Part shown: piece after piece, positions 23,298 through 32,920 of the stretch
How the letters are laid out: every line of letters starts with the position of its first letter
Numbering within the stretch: the stretch's first letter is position 1
Assembly (NCBI RefSeq): GCF_017498485.1
Contig: NZ_CP071795.1
Span: forward strand, 3,826,130-3,890,129
DNA length: 64,000 bases
Source: Polaribacter batillariae
GTDB taxonomy: Bacteria > Bacteroidota > Bacteroidia > Flavobacteriales > Flavobacteriaceae
Direction of reading: 5' to 3'
Made by a program: the position numbers and the translations under genes
Notes under the pieces: generated by a model
The model's input: only the letters and a program-made list of their open reading frames with translations
Database searches by the model: none
Told to the model about the DNA's origin: nothing

Positions 23298-24248
23298 ATG
23301 TTTACTAAAAACAACAAACTTATACTTACAATTTTATTAATGGCTTTGCCATTTATTGGGCGAGCTCAAAATTCAATTATTTTAAAAAATGAAACAAGAA
23401 GCACTTACGACGCTAGTCTTCCATTAGATTTATACAAAACAATTAAACCTATTTCTGAAATTGAAAGTAAAGAACTTAAAAAAATTTTAATATCAGAAAT
23501 TAATAAAAACAAAACCTGGAAACGTTTAATTAAAGGTAGGCAAATGTCTATAGGTATTGTAGATTTAAGCGATTCTACAAAGTTTAAGTATGCAGGTGTT
23601 AACGACAATTTTATGATGTATGCTGCCAGTTTACCAAAAATTGCTATTTTATTGGCTGCAATGGATGCTTTAGATAAAGGAGAATTAGAAGATACCAAAG
23701 AAGTTCGTAGAGATTTGCGATTAATGATTAGCAAATCTGACAACAGAGCTTCTACAAGAATGATTGATAGGTTGGGATACAAAAAAATTGAAGAGGTTTT
23801 AAGAGCTCCAAAAAACAAATTATACGACGAAGAACTTGGTGGTGGTCTTTGGGTTGGAAAAAGATATGCAGCATCAGGAAAAAGAAATCCAGATCCTATA
23901 AAAGGGTTAAGTCATGCAGCAACTACAAGGCAGGTTTGTAGTTTTTACTACCAATTGGCTTTGGGGAATTTAATTTCTACGGAAAAATCTTCCGAAATGT
24001 TAGAAATAATGAAAGACCCAGATTTGCATCACAAATTTGTAAATACTTTAGATGTGGTGGCTCCAAAGGCAGATGTATATCGAAAATCGGGTTCTTGGAG
24101 AAATTACCATGCAGACTCTGCATTGGTTTGGGGACCAGATAGAAAATATATTATTGTAGCATTAGTAGATAACGATTATGGAGAACAAATTATTAGAAAT
24201 TTAGTGAAACCATTAGAAAAAGTATTAAAAAAATCACGTTCTTTATAG
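23298..24248 (+). CDS. Exported class A beta-lactamase-like serine hydrolase
   Basis: I take the ATG at 23298, which places the signal peptide (MFTKNNKLILTILLMALPFIGRAQ) at the N terminus. The mature enzyme has the three motifs of the serine beta-lactamase/PBP fold: SLPK (about residue 111), SDN in SKSDNRAS (about 147) and KSG in YRKSGSW (about 263). It probably acts in the periplasm on a beta-lactam, peptidoglycan-related or amide substrate; the motifs do not decide which. A second such enzyme lies in the same cluster at 27094-28410. Confidence 0.8.
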   Translation: MFTKNNKLILTILLMALPFIGRAQNSIILKNETRSTYDASLPLDLYKTIKPISEIESKELKKILISEINKNKTWKRLIKGRQMSIGIVDLSDSTKFKYAGVNDNFMMYAASLPKIAILLAAMDALDKGELEDTKEVRRDLRLMISKSDNRASTRMIDRLGYKKIEEVLRAPKNKLYDEELGGGLWVGKRYAASGKRNPDPIKGLSHAATTRQVCSFYYQLALGNLISTEKSSEMLEIMKDPDLHHKFVNTLDVVAPKADVYRKSGSWRNYHADSALVWGPDRKYIIVALVDNDYGEQIIRNLVKPLEKVLKKSRSL

Positions 24249-24270
24249 CGCTAAAAATTGGGCTATAAAA

Positions 24271-27090
24271 GTGAGAAAATTATTAGGTAAAACATTCGGA
24301 TTAAGAGATGGTGAAATATTCATCTCTTTTTTAATGCAACTGTATATTTTTCTTATAATTACGGTTTTATTAATCGTAAAACCTATTGTAAACGCACTTT
24401 TTGTCTCTAAACTAGGTGCAAATAGCTTGCCTTTCGGGTATTTATTGGTGGCAATAATTGCGGTTTTTACCTCTTATTTTTACAACAGAGCAATTAGAAA
24501 ATTGTCGTTAGTAAAAGTAGCTGTTACTTCTTTAATAATATTTAGTTTCGCTTTTATAACGCTAAGTATTATTTTAAAATTTTTACTTATTAGTAATTGG
24601 ATTCTCTATTTTTACTATGTATTTATCTCTTTATTTGCAGTAATTGCAACCTCACAATTTTGGATTTTTGCCAACATGGTTTTTAATGCAAGAGAAGCCA
24701 AAAGAATTTTTGGTTTTATTGGAGCAGGAGCCATTGCAGGTGGTATTTTCGGCGGATATTTAACAAGTGTTATTGCTTCTAGTTTTGGAAACGAAGTTGC
24801 AATTTTAGTAGCCGCAATATTATTATTGGGTTGTATTCCTATTATTAAAAAGGTGTACGAAATACGTATTCGCTATTTAAATACTTTTAAAAGAAAACAA
24901 GTAATTGCAAAACAAGATGTTTTAGAAAATTCTGCAATAAAACTAATTATCAATTCGAAACACTTAACTTATATTGCTTTTATAACAGGAATTGGGGTTA
25001 TTGTTGCAAAATTAATCGATTTTCAATTTAGTGATTTTGCGAACAAAGCCATTCCAAATTCAGATGATTTAGCAGCATTTTTTGGATTTTGGTTTTCGAC
25101 ATTTAATGTGGTTGCTTTAACCATTCAGCTATTTTTAACCAATAAAATTCTTACCAAATTAGGGGTTTCATCTACATTGCTAATTTTACCTCTTGCCATT
25201 GGTTTTGGAAGTTTGTTATTCTTAACGTTTCCAGAACTATGGGTTTTAGTGTTAATTAAAGGAATTGATGGTAGCTTTAAACAATCTATAAACAAAGCAT
25301 CAATAGAACTCTCTATTATGCCAATTCCTACATTGATAAAAAATCAGGCAAAATCGTATATAGATGTTGTTGTAGATAGCATAGCTACTGGTATTGCAGG
25401 GTTTTTATTAATTTTTCTCGTAAAAAGATTAGAATTAGACACAGCATACATTACTGTAATTATTTTACTATTCGTTTTTATTTGGATTGTTCTTATTTAC
25501 CGTTTGCGTGAAGCCTATTTTAACTCTTTTAAAAATAATATTCAAAAAACATTAGGGGCAGAAAACGACGATGTAAAACTCGCCAAAGAGAATTCGATTA
25601 CCAACATGAAAAGAATTTTAGAAAGTGGTAAAGAAGCATCAATTCTAGAAGTCATTACAAGATTAGGTGATTTTAATTCTAAAATTTTTCAAGATTCAGT
25701 CGTAAAATTATTAAAGCATCCATCTCATAAAGTTAAAATTCAGGCGATTGATTTTCTTCATGATGTTGAAGATGTATCTGTTTTAGATGAAGTAAAACGA
25801 TTGGTACACGAAAAAGACGATACCTTGGTGTATGTTGCTTTAGAGTATATTTTAGAAAAATCTCACATAGACGAGAATTCGTTTTTTACCTATTATTTAG
25901 ATCACGAAAACGAGTACATTGCAAATGGTGCTTTAATGGCGTTGGCAAAACAAAACTCGTACAACTCTAAATTAGGTTTAAAATATAATTTAACAGAAAG
26001 ACTTAATCGTAAAATATATCTTTTTAATGCTGGTGAAAATACGGTTCGAAAAGAAGTAATTGCAGGTTTATTAATAAGCATTGCAAATGCGAGAATAACG
26101 CATCACTATCATTTTATAAGCGAGAAATTAACAAGTAAAAAAAGTTACATTGTAAAATTTGCAACCATTGCTGCCGGTATTACATCAGATGAACTTTTTA
26201 TAGAAGATTTATTGCTTTTAACGCTTAAAAGAAAACATCGAAAAAGAGCGATTAAAGCATTAAAAAACTACGGGCCAAAAATTATAGACATCCTCTTAAA
26301 ATTAGACAAAGAAGACGATTTAAAAGGAAATGTAAAGAAATACATTCCTAAAATTATAGAGTCTTTTAATAACGATAATGCTGTAAAAATTTTAAAGCGT
26401 TTGCTTAAAAATAAAAATAGTGTTACAAGATTAGCCGCATCTAATTCGTTGGCAAAATTAAAGAAGAAAAACTCGAATTTACGAATTAGTAGAAGGTTTA
26501 TAAAAAACCAAGTATCAAGAGAATCTAGTTATTATCGTACTATTTTAGAAATAATAACTTCTGTACAAAATAATATCAATTTAGAGTTGTTAAAAGATAA
26601 AACGACTTCTAACCAACCAATTGATCAAGCAAGACAAAACTTAATTACAGCTTTAGAAATAGAGTTAGAAAATACCTTAGAAAACATATTTAAATTGTTA
26701 AGCATGCTTTATAACGAAGAAGATATAAACATGACTTATGTTGGAATTAAAAGCGAAATAAAAGAAGCGAAAATTAACTCTTTAGAGTTTTTAGACAATT
26801 TATTGCAAACAGAAATTAAGTCGAAAGTATTGCCTATTGTAGAGTATTATATTGTGGGCGATAAGCATTACAATTCGCCCATTATTAATTTAAGTTTACT
26901 TTCAGAAAAAAAGTGTTTACAAATAATAATGAGAATGGGAGGAAGCCATTTGCGCTTTTTAGCAGTAGAATTAATTGCAGCTTCTAAAAACAAAAGTTAT
27001 GTTCCTATTTTATTGCCATTAAAAAAGTATCGCAGCAAGAAGGTAAAAAAACTTGCCAGCGATACTTATACTAGTTTTATGGGATTTTAA
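24271..27090 (+). CDS. TLC-type (Npt1-like) transporter fused to HEAT repeats
   Basis: A 939-aa inner-membrane protein starting with GTG, 22 bp after the hydrolase gene. The first 420 residues form about 12 membrane helices of the MFS-like ATP/ADP-translocase (TLC) superfamily; the N terminus LLGKTFGLRDGEIFISFLMQLYIFLIITVLLIVKPI is characteristic. The remaining 500 residues are cytosolic helical repeats of HEAT type (for example HPSHKVKIQAIDFLHDVEDVSVLDEVKRL). Chlamydial and plastid relatives exchange nucleotides, but many free-living members have unknown substrates. Probably co-transcribed with the preceding gene. Confidence 0.75.
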   Translation: MRKLLGKTFGLRDGEIFISFLMQLYIFLIITVLLIVKPIVNALFVSKLGANSLPFGYLLVAIIAVFTSYFYNRAIRKLSLVKVAVTSLIIFSFAFITLSIILKFLLISNWILYFYYVFISLFAVIATSQFWIFANMVFNAREAKRIFGFIGAGAIAGGIFGGYLTSVIASSFGNEVAILVAAILLLGCIPIIKKVYEIRIRYLNTFKRKQVIAKQDVLENSAIKLIINSKHLTYIAFITGIGVIVAKLIDFQFSDFANKAIPNSDDLAAFFGFWFSTFNVVALTIQLFLTNKILTKLGVSSTLLILPLAIGFGSLLFLTFPELWVLVLIKGIDGSFKQSINKASIELSIMPIPTLIKNQAKSYIDVVVDSIATGIAGFLLIFLVKRLELDTAYITVIILLFVFIWIVLIYRLREAYFNSFKNNIQKTLGAENDDVKLAKENSITNMKRILESGKEASILEVITRLGDFNSKIFQDSVVKLLKHPSHKVKIQAIDFLHDVEDVSVLDEVKRLVHEKDDTLVYVALEYILEKSHIDENSFFTYYLDHENEYIANGALMALAKQNSYNSKLGLKYNLTERLNRKIYLFNAGENTVRKEVIAGLLISIANARITHHYHFISEKLTSKKSYIVKFATIAAGITSDELFIEDLLLLTLKRKHRKRAIKALKNYGPKIIDILLKLDKEDDLKGNVKKYIPKIIESFNNDNAVKILKRLLKNKNSVTRLAASNSLAKLKKKNSNLRISRRFIKNQVSRESSYYRTILEIITSVQNNINLELLKDKTTSNQPIDQARQNLITALEIELENTLENIFKLLSMLYNEEDINMTYVGIKSEIKEAKINSLEFLDNLLQTEIKSKVLPIVEYYIVGDKHYNSPIINLSLLSEKKCLQIIMRMGGSHLRFLAVELIAASKNKSYVPILLPLKKYRSKKVKKLASDTYTSFMGF

Positions 27091-27093
27091 CGA

Positions 27094-28410
27094 TTAATTA
27101 TTATCGTCTTCATCTGCATCACTTTTATATTCTTCTTCTTTAATAATTGGTTTTTTAGATGCGTTAGCTTCATCAATAATATCATCTAATTTACTAGCCA
27201 TATACATGTGTGCACCTGCCGAATTTTTGTTTAAGACATTAGACATTAAACATGCAATATATTTTACACCATTTGGCTGTTCTACAATAATTACAGAATT
27301 CATATAATTAAAAACATTTCCGGCATAACTTGCGCAATCGGGGTTTTTCTCTCGATCGCATTTGTAATAACTTCCAGACTTAAAATATACAGCAGCACTG
27401 TCTAACCTTGGCGATTTTGCATATCGAATTCTTCTATCTGTTAAATACAAAAGTCTTTTCATCTCTAAACTAGAAGCTTTATCGACTACTTTTCCTTGCT
27501 CTAATTGTACCAAAAACTTCATTAATCCTTTTGGAGTTCCAATACTGCCACCTTTTCTACCCACATATTTTCCTGCAGGTCTTGTAAACATTCCTCCTAA
27601 GCGCCACTCGTTTTTCGTAATTCCTAAATCTCTTAAAGGTTTGTTTACAACTGTATTTGCTAAGTTTGTAAGCGAATCTCTAGGAGTTTCTTTAAAATAA
27701 GTTTCTGCTTTTTCTGCATCTAAAAAAAAATAATCTTGCCCAAAAGCAGCCATTAACATCGCTTCCCTATATATAACACTTGCAGCACCATTGTTGCTTA
27801 CAGAAACCATATGATCTAACCATTCGTATAAAGAAAACTCGTCGCTAGCAACTACTTTTCTTTTTGTTAATCGATCTTTTTCTATATCGTACACAGGAAT
27901 TGTGTGATGATCTCCTGTACCCCAATATCTAGAGGTAACTTTTATATTTTTTAAATAAGCAGCTCTTTCTTCAAAAGAATCTGGACATAATTTTTCTAAT
28001 TGATCGAAAACCGCCAATAAAACAGCGATTTTACCAACACTTCCTGGTTGGTAACCTACGTTTTCTCTATATTCTGCGTACCTAAGTTTATCGGGATTGC
28101 TCATATCCATAACAGCCATAGAGTACGCTCCAGAAGGAATAATTCTTTTTATTTTTCTTTCGAAATCGCTGTCGGAAAACAATAAATCTTGTACACTGTC
28201 TTTCGATTTGCTTAATAAATTTAATTTAATATCGGCTAATTTTTTATAAGCTCCTGCAGGAATTCTTGTATATCGAACACTATCTAGCTGAAATTTTCGA
28301 AGTTGATATAAACGTTTAATACCTGTGGTTTCGTAACCATCAATCGGATAATTTATAAACCCAAGAGAGGCAACAATAAATATGCTTAGTAAGAGATATT
28401 TAGTTTTCAT
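27094..28410 (-). CDS. Exported serine hydrolase, beta-lactamase/transpeptidase fold
   Basis: A 438-aa protein with an N-terminal signal sequence (MKTKYLLLSIFIVASLGFINYP). Motifs: SVGK in GYQPGSVGKIAVLL (about residue 125), SNN in VSVSNNGAAS (about 206) and KSG in VYFKSGSY (about 347). It is larger than true class A beta-lactamases and ends in an acidic tail (DADEDDNN). Its gene ends 3 bp from the convergent transporter gene and starts 2 bp after the PEP-synthase-like gene, forming a two-gene operon with it. The substrate is unknown. Confidence 0.75.
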   Translation of the reverse strand: MKTKYLLLSIFIVASLGFINYPIDGYETTGIKRLYQLRKFQLDSVRYTRIPAGAYKKLADIKLNLLSKSKDSVQDLLFSDSDFERKIKRIIPSGAYSMAVMDMSNPDKLRYAEYRENVGYQPGSVGKIAVLLAVFDQLEKLCPDSFEERAAYLKNIKVTSRYWGTGDHHTIPVYDIEKDRLTKRKVVASDEFSLYEWLDHMVSVSNNGAASVIYREAMLMAAFGQDYFFLDAEKAETYFKETPRDSLTNLANTVVNKPLRDLGITKNEWRLGGMFTRPAGKYVGRKGGSIGTPKGLMKFLVQLEQGKVVDKASSLEMKRLLYLTDRRIRYAKSPRLDSAAVYFKSGSYYKCDREKNPDCASYAGNVFNYMNSVIIVEQPNGVKYIACLMSNVLNKNSAGAHMYMASKLDDIIDEANASKKPIIKEEEYKSDADEDDNN

Positions 28411-28412
28411 AG

Positions 28413-31322
28413 TTATATTTTTTCGGTTAAATTTATTTCAGTTTCCATGTTTACTTTTGGAGTAATGGAGTTTAAGTAATTAGAACTTTTGGCTTGTTTA
28501 TTTTCTACAAAAGGTCTTATTTGAAATAACCATAGTTTATTATCTTTAAAACCAAATTCAACATCGTAGGCATGAGATTCTTCCGAAGTTTTTGTGCCAA
28601 TTTTGGTTCTAATTTCTGTGGCTAATTCTCTAATATCATTTATATTTTGAGGATTTAAAATGGGTTTGCTAAAAGTGGTGTAATATTTTTTAGTACTTCC
28701 AGTTGCTGGTAAACGAATATAATCTGCCTGTCTTGCAGGGCTTAATAAATAACTTGTTTCCGAGGTTATTAGTCTTGTTTCTGCAGATTGGCCATCTACT
28801 GCACCACCAGCGCCTCTACTAAAGGCAACTGTTAAATCGTCTTCGGAACCTTGGTTGATTCCTTTTGTAATCATTACCCCAGAATAATCGACATCTACAC
28901 TTGGAATAATTAAAATAGAAGGATATACATTTTCTGGATTCAATAAATATTTTTGACGCCATTTAAAGCTTCTTTCTGTATAGGCAGAAGCCCAAACTTC
29001 TTTTATTCCTTGGATAATTTTTTGCTCTTCTAAGATGTTAAAAAGCGTTAAGTTTAAACCAGCTCCTGTAAATTCTTTTAAATCTTCCATATTGGTGTCG
29101 CTTCTTAAAAATACAGGAACATTACCCATTTTATCTCCTAAAACCGATATAAAATTATCTTTTAAATCTTGCATAAAGCTTTCCTCTAAATGAATGTTTG
29201 TAATAGCGGTATGCAATTCTTTTAAAGAGCGGATTAAGAAATTTTCGATTTCTTCATCTGAGACATCTTTATTTTTTAATTCTTTGGCTTGTGCAAAAGT
29301 TGCATTTAAAAATTCCCAATAAGACATTTTTTTATTTGGCATTTCTTTATTCATATGGGTTTTAAAAATTCCAAACGGAATTATAATTCCTTCTACGACC
29401 TTATCAGGAAAAAGATTTTTTAATTCTCCTAAATTGGCTGCTTTTGGCCCACATAAAATTCCAGAATCTGTAGCTTTTACGCTTCTTAAATTTATGATTT
29501 TAGAAACATCTAACTTTAATTTGTTAGTGGGTACTTCAATCATATTTTTTGTTCTTTCTTTTTTATCAAACAATTTTTTTTCTACATCTGTCATGTCGTT
29601 TTCTAACTTTAAAATAACATTTCCTTTGTTAGAAACAGCATAAAACACATTCTTGTTGTTGTGTTTTTCTAAAGATTTTAAGTTTTCACTTGACAGTGCA
29701 GCATTTGGTATTCCTAAGTTTCTTGCTAACAATTGTACGTGAGAAACTAAATTTCCTTCAGAAACCGTCATAATTCCTGCTACAGGTTTTAAATCTGATG
29801 GTGGTTTTTGAAAAATATAAATGTTGTTAGAATTTACTTCTACATCATTTGGGTTTCCTTGCACAACAATTAATTTACCAAAAGCATAACCAGGGTTTAA
29901 ACCTCTAATTGCATCTTGGTCTTTAATGCCTAATACATTGTTGTTTACTTTTAAAACTTTGCTTGCGAAGGCATTTAATTTACTTACAGTTTCTCCTAAA
30001 TTTAAAGTAATGGAATTTCTAATTCTGTCGTCTATAAAACCATAAGCTAAAGATTCGAAAGCTGCATATTGGTTTACGTCTTCTTGGTAATTTGCTTTCA
30101 CTAAAGAAGTACTCCATTCTACAATTCTTCTTGCATTTGTTACTAAAGAATTAAGTTTTTTTAAACTTGTTTTTTCATTTTCTAGAGTATTCGAAAAAAT
30201 AGGTTTTACAACATCAAATTCCCATGCTTCTACCAAACCGGTTGCATACGAAGCACAAATTAAGGTTTCTGTTTTTAAAATGGTTTCTTCTAAGGTTTCT
30301 GGATTCCAATTTTGTGTTTCTATCAATAGAATTTTTTCTAATTGATTGGTTAAATCTAAAAGAATTAAACGGTCTTTACTGTTTTGAAATAGGGTTATGT
30401 TAAAACGCAAGAAATCTAAATTATCGGTTATTTTTTGAACGATATCTTTTGCAGAAAAGTTAGATTTATCTTCATTTACAAAATCTTTAAGTGTTTTTAA
30501 AACACCATTTTTATCTTTCACTTTCGCAAGTTCGTTGGCAATTGTTTTATAATTTAAAGGTGCGTAAAACTCGTTCATAGTGGTTAAGAGATTGTCGAAC
30601 ATTTTTTTCTGCTTTGCAGAAATCTTAGAGGCATTTTTCTTTACGTAACTTTGTACTAGATAGATATCTGATTTTTGAGGGTTTCCATGAATTTTAATTC
30701 TAATATCCATAAAATCTGGAATTTCTTCTGCTAAAATTTTAGATTCACTACGCATTGCTTGTGCAATATTAGAATCTCCATTATGGGGTATGTCTTTTAA
30801 AGATTGCCTTACCAAATAATAGTTAGCGTTTAAAAAAGTATCGTCTTTTAAAATTGTTTCATAAAAATTTTTGCCCCAAGCTTCTTCATCTTCCGATTGT
30901 ACTGCGCCTCTGTAATATTGCCCTTTTTTTAAAATCCAACCATCGTCTATACTTGCTAAATACTGCCCAATTTGATATTGTTTTAATCGGCTGTAATTAT
31001 TTTTTTCATCTAAAAAATTATCTGTATTTACACTCGCTAAGATTTCAGCAAAAAATAAATGATTGGTTTTTCTTACAGCTAAAGCAGATTGTTTAAAACT
31101 GGCATGTTGTATTCCTCCACCAATAGAATCTGGACAAGGGTCTTTTGCATCTCTAATGCTACCATCTTTACAAAACCATTTAATTCTGTAATAAGGGCCT
31201 CTTATATCTTTTTTGTAAGTTTCTACTAACTTTTTAAGTTCGTTATTCGATTTTTTTTGAGCAAATGTTGTACTTGTAAGTAATAATATACAAATGCTGT
31301 AAACGAGAGTAATGTTCTTCAT
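28413..31322 (-). CDS. Exported PEP-synthase-like protein with swapped domain order
   Basis: A 969-aa protein with a signal peptide (MKNITLVYSICILLLTSTTFAQ). After a 450-residue helical N-terminal region comes a swivelling phosphohistidine domain (GNLVSHVQLLARNLGIPNA, His528), then a PPDK_N/ATP-grasp domain from about residue 620 (GPKAANLGELKN; FLRSDTNMEDLKEFTGAG; SRGAGGAVDGQSAE). In PEP synthase and pyruvate phosphate dikinase the ATP-grasp precedes the His domain, and the enzymes are cytosolic with a PEP-binding TIM barrel; here the order is reversed and the barrel is absent. Export of such an enzyme is odd, because ATP is scarce outside the cytosol. Confidence 0.75.
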   Translation of the reverse strand: MKNITLVYSICILLLTSTTFAQKKSNNELKKLVETYKKDIRGPYYRIKWFCKDGSIRDAKDPCPDSIGGGIQHASFKQSALAVRKTNHLFFAEILASVNTDNFLDEKNNYSRLKQYQIGQYLASIDDGWILKKGQYYRGAVQSEDEEAWGKNFYETILKDDTFLNANYYLVRQSLKDIPHNGDSNIAQAMRSESKILAEEIPDFMDIRIKIHGNPQKSDIYLVQSYVKKNASKISAKQKKMFDNLLTTMNEFYAPLNYKTIANELAKVKDKNGVLKTLKDFVNEDKSNFSAKDIVQKITDNLDFLRFNITLFQNSKDRLILLDLTNQLEKILLIETQNWNPETLEETILKTETLICASYATGLVEAWEFDVVKPIFSNTLENEKTSLKKLNSLVTNARRIVEWSTSLVKANYQEDVNQYAAFESLAYGFIDDRIRNSITLNLGETVSKLNAFASKVLKVNNNVLGIKDQDAIRGLNPGYAFGKLIVVQGNPNDVEVNSNNIYIFQKPPSDLKPVAGIMTVSEGNLVSHVQLLARNLGIPNAALSSENLKSLEKHNNKNVFYAVSNKGNVILKLENDMTDVEKKLFDKKERTKNMIEVPTNKLKLDVSKIINLRSVKATDSGILCGPKAANLGELKNLFPDKVVEGIIIPFGIFKTHMNKEMPNKKMSYWEFLNATFAQAKELKNKDVSDEEIENFLIRSLKELHTAITNIHLEESFMQDLKDNFISVLGDKMGNVPVFLRSDTNMEDLKEFTGAGLNLTLFNILEEQKIIQGIKEVWASAYTERSFKWRQKYLLNPENVYPSILIIPSVDVDYSGVMITKGINQGSEDDLTVAFSRGAGGAVDGQSAETRLITSETSYLLSPARQADYIRLPATGSTKKYYTTFSKPILNPQNINDIRELATEIRTKIGTKTSEESHAYDVEFGFKDNKLWLFQIRPFVENKQAKSSNYLNSITPKVNMETEINLTEKI

Positions 31323-31342
31323 AGATTTTTATTTTTACTTTA

Positions 31343-31374
31343 CAAATTTATTCTTTTAAACCTGAATTATGCAA
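31343..31374 (-). promoter_or_regulatory. Hybrid promoter: -7 box in flank, -33 in the IS end
   Basis: On the minus strand TAAATTTG (31343-31350) is preceded by 21 bases and a TTG (31372-31374) lying inside the left end of the IS1380-type element. This gives TTG-N21-TAnnTTTG pointing into the PEP-synthase-like gene 21 bp away. The insertion thus replaced the original -33 region. Confidence 0.5.
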
Positions 31375-32756
31375 TAGATGATTTAAAATTTTGTATAAAC
31401 GCTTATGATTATTAGCTTTATAGCGAATTTAACACATAACCCAAATGGTTAATCTCCCTATTGAGTATTCAAGTAAGAAAGTCACCCCTTTTGGAGGGAT
31501 GAGCTTAATGAAGCGTTTTATTGATCAAACAGAAATTAGAGAACAACTAGCACAATTAGATTTACCTCAACCAAGCTCTAATGCAGGTTATAATCCTGCA
31601 CATATAACTGAAGCTTTTTGGTTGAGTATTTGGACAGGAGCTTCTCGTTATATCCATTGTGATTGGTTACGTTATGATAGCACATTGCAAGATATTTTTG
31701 GATGGAATCGTATGCCATCACAAAGTACCTATAGTCGTTTTTTTGGCAAGTTTTCTCAAAAGCGCAATACAGAAGTATTTCCAAAGTTGCAACATTGGTT
31801 TTTCAAGCAATTAGATGTTGACAACTTAACTATAGATTTTGATAGCACAGTTATTACAAGATATGGAGAGCAACAAGGTAGCGCAAAAGGTTATAATCCC
31901 AATAAAAAAGGCAGGAACTCACATCACCCATTAATGGCCTTTGTAAGCCAAACCAGAATGGTTGCCAATGCTTGGTTAAGACCAGGCAATACAGCAGATA
32001 GTAGTAGCTGTAAAGAGTTTATGGAAGAAACCTTCAATGAAGCTTTAAAGGACAAAAGAGTTGGTTTAGTTCGTGCAGATAGTGGTTTTTACACACAAGA
32101 TTTATTAGATTATCTAGAAGGCAAACAACTCAATTACATTATGGCAGCACGTATGTACCCAAATATAAAAAATGCAGTTTGGGGTTTGGATAATTGGATA
32201 GAACTCACAAAAGGAATTGAGCTTAATGAGATGATTTTTAACCATACAGATGGTAAGTCAAGGCGCTATATTGTCATAAAAAAGAAAGTAGAAGATCGTC
32301 CAAAAGCAGCTGGAAAATTACTTTTTGATGATCTGCCTGGTTATCGTTTTAGTTGCTATGTAACCAATCTAGATTTACCGCTAGACCAAGTTTGGAATAT
32401 CTACAACACCAGAGCTGATTGTGAAAACAGAATCAAAGAACTCAAAGAAGACTTTGGATTAGATAACTTTTGTTTAAAGGATTTTTGGGCAACTGAGGCT
32501 TCCTTTAGATTCATTATGGTGGCTTATAACCTAATGAGTTTGTTTAGACATTTTGCCTTAAATCATCATAATCGAGCAACTTTAAAAACCCTAAAAGTCT
32601 ATTGCTTTGCATTAGGAGCTTGGACAGTAAATCATGCTAACAGAAAGGTCTTAAAGATTGCTTTAAACACTAAAAAAAGACCTTGGATGGATGGCTTATT
32701 CTCCCAAATTAATGATTTAAGTCCTCCTTTTGTGTATTCCTAATGCATAATGCGGG
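31361..32756 (+). mobile_element. IS1380-type insertion sequence, copy 1
   Basis: A 1396-bp element with terminal inverted repeats CCTGAATTATGCAAT and, on the other strand, CCCGCATTATGCATT. It is flanked by TTAAA on both sides, a 5-bp target duplication (TTAA core). It appears identical to the copy at 45190-46585 and has the same orientation. Confidence 0.9.
31445..32743 (+). CDS. IS1380-type DDE transposase, copy 1
   Basis: A 432-aa transposase. The DDE pocket is suggested by NLTIDFDSTVITRYG (first Asp, about residue 135), GLVRADSGFYTQ (second Asp, about 216) and the C-terminal YNTRADCENRIKELKEDFG (Glu, about 320, in a YREK-like helix). The motif QQGSAKGYNPNKKGRNSHHPLMAF is typical of IS1380. 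The ORF ends 13 bp before the IS end. It is intact and has the same sequence as the second copy. Confidence 0.92.
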   Translation: MVNLPIEYSSKKVTPFGGMSLMKRFIDQTEIREQLAQLDLPQPSSNAGYNPAHITEAFWLSIWTGASRYIHCDWLRYDSTLQDIFGWNRMPSQSTYSRFFGKFSQKRNTEVFPKLQHWFFKQLDVDNLTIDFDSTVITRYGEQQGSAKGYNPNKKGRNSHHPLMAFVSQTRMVANAWLRPGNTADSSSCKEFMEETFNEALKDKRVGLVRADSGFYTQDLLDYLEGKQLNYIMAARMYPNIKNAVWGLDNWIELTKGIELNEMIFNHTDGKSRRYIVIKKKVEDRPKAAGKLLFDDLPGYRFSCYVTNLDLPLDQVWNIYNTRADCENRIKELKEDFGLDNFCLKDFWATEASFRFIMVAYNLMSLFRHFALNHHNRATLKTLKVYCFALGAWTVNHANRKVLKIALNTKKRPWMDGLFSQINDLSPPFVYS

Positions 32757-32920
32757 TTAAATTGATATGCAACAGCTATTTATGCAATTGCATTAACAAA
32801 AGAATTGTATGGGTTAAAATTTTTTAAGTTCGAAAGGCTTTTAACGAAAAGTACTACCATTTATCTTTTAAATTTACCATAAATGCAGTTTGCAGACGGT
32901 ATTAAATAAAAATCGATATT

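Noticed and set aside
31578..31784. Minus-strand ORF within the IS1380-type transposase (also at 45407-45613)
   Set aside because: Duplicated only because the IS is duplicated; opposite-strand shadow.
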